Below are positions 43,076 through 48,972 of a DNA stretch of 48,972 nt, in pieces. The stretch lies in the NCBI GenBank assembly GCA_948470755.1, contig CAOKPU010000017.1, forward strand, positions 1 to 48,972, written 5' to 3'. The DNA comes from an uncultured Lachnospiraceae bacterium. GTDB lineage: Bacteria > Bacillota > Clostridia > Lachnospirales > Lachnospiraceae. Positions within the stretch are counted from its first letter, which is position 1. Every line of letters starts with the position of its first letter. Made by a program: the position numbers and the translations under genes. The notes beneath the pieces are model-generated. The model made no database searches and was not told where the DNA came from. It saw only the letters and a program-made list of their open reading frames with translations.

Positions 43076-43522
43076 TTATGCCTTGCCTATTTCCAGCCCC
43101 TTCAACGCAATCGCCTTACTGGCGTTAAAAGCTGTAGAATTCGCTTCGTATGCCCTGCTGGCATCAATCATATTCGTCATCTCTGTAATGATATTGACGT
43201 TCGGATATGTGACATACCCGCTTTCATCCGCATCCGGATGGGACGGGTCATATACCATCGTCAAATCCGTCTTCGTATCTTCATATACGCCGTCCACTTT
43301 TACTCCGTTCCCGGAATACCTGTCTGTTGCCGAATTCAGTACACGGCTGAACGGCGTATGGGAATTCTTTTCCGCAAAAGTAACCACTTTCCTTCGGTAG
43401 GGAGTTCCATCCGCCGTACGCGTTGTATTGGCATTCGCAATGTTTTCCGAGATAATGTCCATACGGTATCTTTGGGCCGTCAACCCTGATGAATTAATAT
43501 TAAATGCCGAAAAAATATTCAT
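43076..43522 (-). CDS. flgC: Flagellar basal-body rod protein FlgC
   Basis: FlgC is a proximal rod subunit. The 148-residue product has the rod motif (MDIISENIANANTTRTADGTPYRRKVVTF, about 22-50) and the C-terminal motif (YPNVNIITEMTNMIDASRAYEANSTAFNASKAIALKGLEI). Gap to flgB is 18 bp. GAGGAGATGGGGAT precedes the ATG. Confidence 0.97.
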   Translation of the reverse strand: MNIFSAFNINSSGLTAQRYRMDIISENIANANTTRTADGTPYRRKVVTFAEKNSHTPFSRVLNSATDRYSGNGVKVDGVYEDTKTDLTMVYDPSHPDADESGYVTYPNVNIITEMTNMIDASRAYEANSTAFNASKAIALKGLEIGKA

Positions 43523-43540
43523 ATCCCCATCTCCTCGCTA

Positions 43541-43930
43541 TTATTTCATAACAAGCTGCAAATTCTTAAATTCCTGATTCAGACATTCAATCAGCCCGTT
43601 ATATTTTAACTGGTTGGAAGCCAGCGTTACATTCTCTGTCTCAATATCCACATTATTGCCGTCCAGCCGGTAAGAATAATTAGCCGAATCCGTATATGTA
43701 CGCGGCTTTAATCTGTTCATTTTCAGATCCGCCACTTTGGCGTCCATAGACTTATATCTGGAATGACGCAGCGCTTTGGACAGTTCATTTTCAAATGCAA
43801 TATCCTGCCTTTTATAACCAGGTGTTGTAGCATTGGCTATATTATTACTAATTACATCATTCCGGAGCCATGCGGCATCTGCAGTCTTCTGCAATACATT
43901 GATATAATCATATGCATTTGTATTAATCAT
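43541..43930 (-). CDS. flgB: Flagellar basal-body rod protein FlgB
   Basis: FlgB is the first gene of the fla/che operon and a proximal rod subunit. The 129-residue product has the rod motif (NDVISNNIANATTPGYKRQDIAFENEL, about 20-46) and the C-terminal pattern NNVDIETENVTLASNQLKYNGLIECLNQEFKNLQLVM. GAAGGAGAA precedes the ATG. It follows the codY terminator and its own candidate promoter by about 55 bp. Confidence 0.97.
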   Translation of the reverse strand: MINTNAYDYINVLQKTADAAWLRNDVISNNIANATTPGYKRQDIAFENELSKALRHSRYKSMDAKVADLKMNRLKPRTYTDSANYSYRLDGNNVDIETENVTLASNQLKYNGLIECLNQEFKNLQLVMK

Positions 43931-43984
43931 TTTATTCTCCTTCTCATATCCGTCTAAATAAAATATTACCGACCACTCTCTTCT

Positions 43985-44012
43985 ATTATAAATAAATTAT
44001 AAAAAAAGACAA
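43985..44012 (-). promoter_or_regulatory. Candidate sigma-A promoter of the fla/che operon
   Basis: The minus strand has TTGTCT (44007-44012), 16 bp, then TATAAT (43985-43990), between the codY terminator and flgB. Transcription would start near 43978, leaving a leader of about 48 nt. No riboswitch fits in that leader. The -35 box is imperfect and the spacer is T-rich. Confidence 0.6.
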
Positions 44013-44026
44013 GTTTTTTTTGTAAT

Positions 44027-44063
44027 AAAAAAGGATTTATGACTAATTTCCTAAATCCTTTTT
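44027..44063 (-). terminator. Rho-independent terminator after codY
   Basis: The arms AAAAAGGATTTA and TAAATCCTTTTT (12 bp, at 44052-44063 and 44027-44039) surround a 12-base loop, and a T-rich tail follows on the minus strand. It is 28 bp after the codY stop, so fla/che transcription should start largely anew from the promoter just downstream. Confidence 0.85.
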
Positions 44064-44090
44064 ATTCCCAGACAGCCTCCGTGCTCTCCC

Positions 44091-44876
44091 TTATTTCTTA
44101 TTTTCTTCTTTCATTTTTTCAATTTCATCAAATACCACATCATTCAGCACCTTGATATATGTCCCCTTCATCCCTGAAGAACGTGATTCTATTACGCCCG
44201 CGCTTTCAAACTTTCTTAAGGCATTTACGATCACCGAACGGGTAATCCCTACCCTGTCTGCAATCTTGCTGGCCACCAGGATCCCCTCCATGCCTCCCAG
44301 TTCGTCAAAGATATGAGTAATGGCTTCCAATTCAGAAAACGACAACGTACTGATTGCCGAACGGACCACCGCCAATTTCCGGTTTTCTTCCGCGCTTTCT
44401 TCATTTACGGCCCGCAGCATCTCTAAGCCCACCACCGTTGTGCCATATTCACAAAGGATAATATCATCTATATCATATTGCTGGTCGCATTTATAGATAA
44501 ACAACGTCCCCAGCCGCTCTCCTGCTATTTCAATCGGCGTAATGATTGCCTGGAATTTCTTTACATCCGTATGCTCAAAGCCCAGCGTTTCCAGGTTCAC
44601 GTTTTCTTTTGTCGACAGCACGGCAAGCATCCTCTCATTCAACATCGGATCAATAAACCCGCCTACCCGCTCTGCGATAAGTTCATTGATGGATTCTACC
44701 CCCGGTGCGGCCCCCACGCCCAGGATCTTTCCTTTTTTGCTGATGACGAGTACGTTGGAAAATAAGATTTCGCATAAAACATGGCAGATATCGTTAAAGA
44801 CCACCTTGCTCGAATTGTTATTATGCAGCAGTTTCCCTATTTTCCGCGTCTTATCCAGCAACTGTACACTACTCAT
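44091..44876 (-). CDS. codY: Global nutritional regulator CodY
   Basis: CodY represses nutrient-scavenging genes when branched-chain amino acids and, in many species, GTP are plentiful. The 261-residue product has an N-terminal GAF-type ligand domain (about 1-155) and a C-terminal winged HTH (LVASKIADRVGITRSVIVNALRKFESAGVIESRSSGMKGTYIKVLN, about 200-245), the most conserved part of the family. The ATG at 44876 follows GGAGGAAGG; upstream in-frame codons give a non-family Cys-rich leader. In B. subtilis it also precedes flgB and represses fla/che. It may regulate opp here too, though I see no good CodY box. Confidence 0.97.
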   Translation of the reverse strand: MSSVQLLDKTRKIGKLLHNNNSSKVVFNDICHVLCEILFSNVLVISKKGKILGVGAAPGVESINELIAERVGGFIDPMLNERMLAVLSTKENVNLETLGFEHTDVKKFQAIITPIEIAGERLGTLFIYKCDQQYDIDDIILCEYGTTVVGLEMLRAVNEESAEENRKLAVVRSAISTLSFSELEAITHIFDELGGMEGILVASKIADRVGITRSVIVNALRKFESAGVIESRSSGMKGTYIKVLNDVVFDEIEKMKEENKK

Positions 44877-44966
44877 GAACCTTCCTCCGTTTTCCCCTTT
44901 GCAGCAACACGGCATAAAACAACCAGCCTTTAAACCTGTCACTAAAAACACTTGCCTATTTTATTC

Positions 44967-44995
44967 ATTGTAGCACAATGTTTTCTCAACATCAA
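44967..44995 (-). promoter_or_regulatory. Candidate codY promoter with extended -10
   Basis: The minus strand has TTGATG (44990-44995), 17 bp, then TACAAT (44967-44972), preceded by TG one base upstream. Transcription would start near 44960, giving a leader of about 85 nt. So codY can be expressed apart from topA; no clear terminator separates the two. Confidence 0.6.
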
Positions 44996-45074
44996 CGACT
45001 TTGGAAGGAATATTTTTAAAATTTATACGTTTTTCCAGCAATTTCAGAATTTAAAATATCTTTTGCCAAATTTG

Positions 45075-47144
45075 TTAATTATTGGCCTTGCTTACCACCT
45101 GGCCGCAGGTTTCATTGGCGCAGACCAGCTTATTCCCCTTTTCCAGCATAACGGAGCCGCATACTGCACATTTTTGTCCGGAAGGTTTCTGCCAGACCAT
45201 AAAACCGCATTCCGGATTATCAATACATCCATAATATTTTCTTCCTTTTTTGGTTTTTTTAAGCACAATATCCTTCCCGCACAAAGGGCAGGCTATTCCG
45301 ATTTTTTCATAATAGGGTTTCGTATTACGGCATTCAGGGAATCCCGGGCATGCCAGAAATCTTCCATGAGGCCCGTATTTGATCACCATCTGCCTTCCGC
45401 AGAATTCACATATCTCATCGGAGACTTCGTCCGCTATCTGGACATGTTCCAGTTCTTTTTGCGCATTTTGCACCGCCTCATCCAAGTCCGGATAAAAATT
45501 GGAAATTATAGTTTTCCAATTTACCGTCCCTTCTTCCACCCCGTCCAGCAAAGCTTCCATATTCGCCGTAAAGTTCACATCCACAATGCTTGGGAAAGCC
45601 TCCCGCATCATATGGTTTACGACTTCGCCAAGCTCCGTTACATAAAGATTCTTATTTTCCTTCACCACATAACGTCTCGCCAATATTGTTGTTATGGTAG
45701 GCGCATAGGTGCTGGGACGGCCAATCCCCAATTCTTCCAAAGCCCTTACCAAAGACGCTTCCGTATAGTGGGGAGCCGGCTGGGTAAAATGCTGTTTGGA
45801 ATCAAAACTTTCCAATTGAAGCTCCGTATCCTTATCAATCCCCTTCACCAATGTATTATTCTCTTCCTTTTCTTCTTCCTGCGTATAGACGCTCATGAAC
45901 CCTTCAAAAACCCTTTTGGACGCCGATATGGTAAAACGGTGATCCCCTCCGTGTATTTTAACGGAAGTCGTTTCATATCTGGCCGGATTCATGCAGCTTG
46001 CCGTAAACCTCTTCCATATAAGCTGATACAACCTGAACTGTTCCCTGGAAAGAGAGTCTTTTAACTGGGCAGGCGTCCTGGAAATATCCGTTGGACGTAT
46101 CGCTTCATGGGCATCCTGTATCTTCTTATCCGTTTTCTTTCCATGAATCGCTGCCGCTGCATATTCCGCCCCATATACTTCGCTGATATATTCTTTGGAA
46201 GCCTTTTCCGCTTCCTCCGATACCCTCGTAGAGTCCGTACGCAGATAAGTGATGACGCCTACCGTCCCATTCCCTTTGATATCAATGCCTTCATACAGTT
46301 GCTGCGCCAGGCGCATCGTTTTCTGCGTGGAAAAATTCAGCGCTTTGCTGGCTTCCTGCTGCAATGTCGAAGTCGTAAAGGGGAGAGGCGGTTTCTTGAT
46401 GCGTTCCCCCTTTTTCACCTCCGCCACTTCATACCGTACATGTTCCAGTTCGTTTATAATCTTTTCCAGTTCCTGCTTTGAGGCAATGTTCACCTTGCCA
46501 TCCTTTGTTCCATAATATTTGGCCATAACAGGCTTCTTCTCCCCCGGAATGCGGAACAAAGCGTCCAGCGTCCAATACTCCTCCGGGATAAATTCATTAA
46601 TTTCCTCTTCCCTGTCGCAGATTATGCGTAATGCTACCGACTGCACCCTCCCGGCGCTTAACCCTCTTTTCACTTTTGCCCAAAGCAGCGGGGAAATCCG
46701 ATAGCCCACCATCCGGTCGAGAACCCTTCTTGCCTGCTGGGCGTCAACCAGGTCCATATTAATCTCACGGGCGTTTTTCAGCGATTCTTTTACCGCATTT
46801 TTAGTAATCTCGTTAAAAGTGATGCGGTATACCTTTTTTCCCTCCAATTTCAACGCCTTAAGCAAATGCCAGGAAATCGCTTCGCCCTCCCGGTCAGGGT
46901 CCGTTGCCAGATATATTTTTTCCGCTTTCTTTACTTCCTTTCGCAAGTTCGCAAGGACATCCCCTTTTCCCCTTATCGTAATATATTTTGGTTCATAATC
47001 ATGTTCCACATCCACGCCCAACTGGCTTTTCGGCAAATCCCTTACATGGCCGTTGCTTGCCGCCACCTCATAACTGGAACCCAGAAACTTTTTAATTGTT
47101 TTTACTTTTGCCGGTGATTCTACTATTACTAAATATTTTGCCAT
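45075..47144 (-). CDS. topA: DNA topoisomerase I (type IA)
   Basis: TopA relaxes negative supercoils by single-strand passage. The 689-residue product has a TOPRIM domain (VIVESPAKVKTIKKFLG; DPDREGEAI at 82-90). The catalytic Tyr300 lies in VITYLRTDSTRVS, and GRPSTYAPTI and three C-terminal Cys4 zinc ribbons follow (starting CEFCG, CPLCG, CAVCG). The ATG at 47144 follows GGAGG; a longer frame overlapping the promoter is not credible. It lies between dprA and codY with no terminator visible before the codY promoter. Confidence 0.97.
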   Translation of the reverse strand: MAKYLVIVESPAKVKTIKKFLGSSYEVAASNGHVRDLPKSQLGVDVEHDYEPKYITIRGKGDVLANLRKEVKKAEKIYLATDPDREGEAISWHLLKALKLEGKKVYRITFNEITKNAVKESLKNAREINMDLVDAQQARRVLDRMVGYRISPLLWAKVKRGLSAGRVQSVALRIICDREEEINEFIPEEYWTLDALFRIPGEKKPVMAKYYGTKDGKVNIASKQELEKIINELEHVRYEVAEVKKGERIKKPPLPFTTSTLQQEASKALNFSTQKTMRLAQQLYEGIDIKGNGTVGVITYLRTDSTRVSEEAEKASKEYISEVYGAEYAAAAIHGKKTDKKIQDAHEAIRPTDISRTPAQLKDSLSREQFRLYQLIWKRFTASCMNPARYETTSVKIHGGDHRFTISASKRVFEGFMSVYTQEEEKEENNTLVKGIDKDTELQLESFDSKQHFTQPAPHYTEASLVRALEELGIGRPSTYAPTITTILARRYVVKENKNLYVTELGEVVNHMMREAFPSIVDVNFTANMEALLDGVEEGTVNWKTIISNFYPDLDEAVQNAQKELEHVQIADEVSDEICEFCGRQMVIKYGPHGRFLACPGFPECRNTKPYYEKIGIACPLCGKDIVLKKTKKGRKYYGCIDNPECGFMVWQKPSGQKCAVCGSVMLEKGNKLVCANETCGQVVSKANN

Positions 47145-47215
47145 AAAACCTCCATAGCCTATCTTTTCGTCCAACGATCCCATAAGCTTTGATGTTTTTG
47201 TGTTCAATCTGCATC

Positions 47216-47244
47216 ACTATACAATACTTTTTTGTCCGTTGCAA
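47216..47244 (-). promoter_or_regulatory. Candidate topA promoter
   Basis: The minus strand has TTGCAA (47239-47244), exactly 17 bp, then TATAGT (47216-47221), in the 139-bp gap between dprA and topA. Both boxes are close to consensus. The leader would be about 65 nt. Confidence 0.6.
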
Positions 47245-47283
47245 GTCATATTATAAAAAATTTATATTTGCATAATAATGCTG

Positions 47284-48423
47284 TCATTTTTCATCATATC
47301 TTTTTGCGAAATATCCGGCGCTTAACCGCGAGGCTTTTCCTGCCAGACACAATCCGGACAAAATGCGGATTAATAACCGGTATTCAATTCCCGTCTCCCA
47401 AATCAGCCCATCGATGTCTTTCGGATAAAAATCCAACGCATTTAGCACTTTCTTTTCCAGTTCCGTATCTTTTCCTGGCTCCTCCGCCTTCTTTTGCCGT
47501 CGTCCATCGCACGGCATTTTCCCCTCACTGCTTAAAGACGGCAGCAATCCGGTCTCTTCCAGCAAGACGGGGACGGAATGAAAAAGACCTGCGCCTTGCT
47601 TTAACATTTGATTGCATCCCTGGCTCAACGGATCCGTAACCCGCCCCGGAACGACATACACTTCTTTCCCTTGCTCCAAAGCCATATCCGCCGTAATCAA
47701 TGTACCGCTTTTCATTCTGGCTTCTATTATCAACACCACATCGGACAAACCGCTGATGATACGGTTCCGCCGGGGGAAAAGGCCGGGGGCGGGCGGAGTG
47801 CCGGGCGGGTATTCGGAAATTACCGCCCCGCTCTCCTTTGCCTTTCTATAAATATGACTGTTTTCCGGAGGATAGCATATATTTGTACCGCACCCAAGAA
47901 TTGCATACGTCTTCCCCCCGGCATCCAGGGCCGCCTTCTGGCTGATACCGTCAATCCCTCTCGCCATACCGCTAATCACATTGACTCCTGCTCCCGCCAG
48001 CTCCCTACCGCATATCTCCGCCATAAAACGGCCATAGGAAGAACATTGCCTTGCCCCTATTACAGCTACGGACGGGACCCTTTCTTTTGGCAGCTTTCCC
48101 TCCGCATAGATCCCATAAGGTTTATCTGGTATGTCTTTCAGCCGTTGCGGGTAATCCGGATGATAAACCGAATAAAAACTGACCCCGCTTTTTTCCAATT
48201 TTTCATATCTTTCCCATATATCATATTCTGTTTTCGCATATATTAATGCCTTTGCCTTGCTTTGGGGAATAATTTCCATCATATCCGGCAAATTCATCTC
48301 ATAGACGGATTTTAGGTTTCCCGCATACTGCAATAATTTTTCAATCGTACGGCTGCCAATTCCTTCCACGCTTGTCAGCCAGTAAATATAGATCTGCTGT
48401 TCTTCCCAGTTTTCTTTGTACAA
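47284..48423 (-). CDS. dprA: DNA processing protein DprA
   Basis: DprA loads RecA on incoming single-stranded DNA in natural transformation. The 379-residue product has an N-terminal SAM-like part (TSVEGIGSRTIEKLLQYAGNLKS) and the Rossmann core with GARQCSSYG, ISGMARGIDGISQKAALDAGGKTYAILGCG, FPRRNRIISGLSDVVLIIEARMKSGTLITADMALEQGKEVYVVPG. A C-terminal winged-helix segment (about 310-375) follows. The start is TTG at 48423, 9 bp after AGGA; no upstream ATG is available. It follows the YifB-type gene by 11 bp, a frequent pair. Confidence 0.94.
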   Translation of the reverse strand: MYKENWEEQQIYIYWLTSVEGIGSRTIEKLLQYAGNLKSVYEMNLPDMMEIIPQSKAKALIYAKTEYDIWERYEKLEKSGVSFYSVYHPDYPQRLKDIPDKPYGIYAEGKLPKERVPSVAVIGARQCSSYGRFMAEICGRELAGAGVNVISGMARGIDGISQKAALDAGGKTYAILGCGTNICYPPENSHIYRKAKESGAVISEYPPGTPPAPGLFPRRNRIISGLSDVVLIIEARMKSGTLITADMALEQGKEVYVVPGRVTDPLSQGCNQMLKQGAGLFHSVPVLLEETGLLPSLSSEGKMPCDGRRQKKAEEPGKDTELEKKVLNALDFYPKDIDGLIWETGIEYRLLIRILSGLCLAGKASRLSAGYFAKRYDEK

Positions 48424-48434
48424 TCCTTCTTTTC

Positions 48435-48950
48435 CTATATCTCCCAGTATTTTTCCCCTCCTATCCTGCAGCCCAAAGCTTCTTCCAAATGCATTTCCTT
48501 TATTTTTTCACTGCCGTCTAAATCTGCAATCGTCCGCGCCACTTTAAGAATACGGCAATAACCTCTCGCACTAAGCTGCATCTCCAAAAAAGCTTTCTCC
48601 ATCAACCGTTCCTCCTTTTTCCCCAATAGGCAATACAATTTCAAGTCCGCCTGAGGCATAAGCGCATTGTATTTATATTTTTTTTCCGCATATCGTATTT
48701 CCTGCAGCTTTCTTGCCTGCATTACCCTTTTTCTTATACAAGCGCTGGATTCCTCCTTGGATGTCCACGACAATTGATTTGCACTGATACGGGATACGCC
48801 CGCACATAAATCAATCCTGTCCAGGACGGGGCCGGAAATACGCCCTTGATATTTTCTTATTTTCGATGGGGTACAAGTACACCTGCCAATATCCGGATAG
48901 TAGCCGCAGGGACATGGGTTCATCGGTACAACGAAATTGATACAATTCAA
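48435..48950 (-). CDS. C-terminal part of a YifB/ComM family (Mg-chelatase-like) ATPase; frame closed upstream
   Basis: The visible 171 residues are the C-terminal third of a YifB/ComM protein: MNPCPCGYYPDIGRCTCTPSKIRKYQGRISGPVLDRIDL, then a helical lid with LSARGYCRILKVARTIADLDGSEKIKEMHLEEAL. The AAA+ Walker motifs and Lon-like N-terminal domain would lie to the right, outside the window. The in-frame sequence just upstream has a TAA at 48966-48968, so the frame does not continue to the window edge. A frameshift or a pseudogene is possible. The TTG at 48950 is only the first in-frame start codon, not a supported gene start. Confidence 0.75.
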   Translation of the reverse strand: MNCINFVVPMNPCPCGYYPDIGRCTCTPSKIRKYQGRISGPVLDRIDLCAGVSRISANQLSWTSKEESSACIRKRVMQARKLQEIRYAEKKYKYNALMPQADLKLYCLLGKKEERLMEKAFLEMQLSARGYCRILKVARTIADLDGSEKIKEMHLEEALGCRIGGEKYWEI

Positions 48951-48972
48951 CGATGCATCCCAACCTTATAAC

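Noticed and set aside
43931-44026. Cyclic di-GMP riboswitch in front of flgB, as in some Clostridia
   Set aside because: The leader after the promoter is only about 48 nt, too short for the aptamer, and no conserved core is visible.
45039-45053. CodY box upstream of codY, and a similar one near 6195 upstream of opp
   Set aside because: Each matches the 15-base consensus at only about 10 positions, which is expected by chance in AT-rich DNA.
44952-46064. Long plus-strand open frame (370 codons) opposite topA
   Set aside because: It lies antisense to the very well conserved topA, has no recognisable domain and no convincing ribosome site; the open frame follows from topA codon use.

Overview
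The window looks like a chromosome segment of a motile, Gram-positive anaerobe of the class Clostridia, most likely family Lachnospiraceae. This is inferred from moderate GC with AT-rich intergenic gaps, strong AGGAGG-type ribosome binding sites, a CodY gene, a FliY-type switch protein with CheC and CheD, and gene order. It is not proven by any marker tree. Every gene I can support lies on the minus strand, so transcription runs from high to low coordinates. I see no tRNA, rRNA, CRISPR array, prophage or insertion sequence.

From the right edge: the C-terminal part of a YifB/ComM-type ATPase, dprA, topA and codY (48950 to 44091) form a housekeeping and competence block. The fla/che operon follows without a clear break, 43930 to 8531: flgB-flgC-fliE-fliF-fliG-fliH-fliI-fliJ-(MotE-like)-fliK-flgD-(flg operon protein)-flgE-flbD-motA-motB-fliL-fliM-fliY-cheY-fliO-fliP-fliQ-fliR-flhB-flhA-flhF-flhG-(PilZ/YcgR)-cheB-cheA-cheW-cheC-cheD-(two-TM protein)-sigD-fapA-(small hydrophilic protein)-(DUF6115)-(MltG-like anchor). 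Then come rpsB-tsf, and last an oppBCDFA oligopeptide ABC transporter operon (5947 to 139).

This is nearly the Bacillus subtilis dprA-topA-...-codY-fla/che-sigD-swrB-rpsB-tsf order. Differences are the absence of trmFO-xerC-hslVU between topA and codY, insertion of motAB after flbD, insertion of a PilZ gene before cheB, and several lineage-specific genes around sigD. Together the operon encodes rod, hook, MS and C rings, stators, the type III export gate and ATPase complex, the site-selection GTPase/ATPase pair, an adaptation and phosphorelay module without cheR, and the flagellar sigma factor. Flagellin, FlgM, FliD, FlgK/L and cheR are not in the window.

No wholly new system is evident. The most interesting signals are small: a perfect ARG-box-like operator with a second box exactly 21 bp away upstream of opp; a terminator hairpin at the end of fla/che that also carries the -35 box of the rpsB promoter; a 58-bp tandem double-hairpin repeat between cheC and cheD; a FlgD whose C-terminus is a duplicated helical module; an about 73-bp structured repeat present on both sides of opp; and a 30-bp near-perfect palindrome between the MotE-like gene and fliK. 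All functional statements rest on reading the sequence and on family knowledge; no database search was run.
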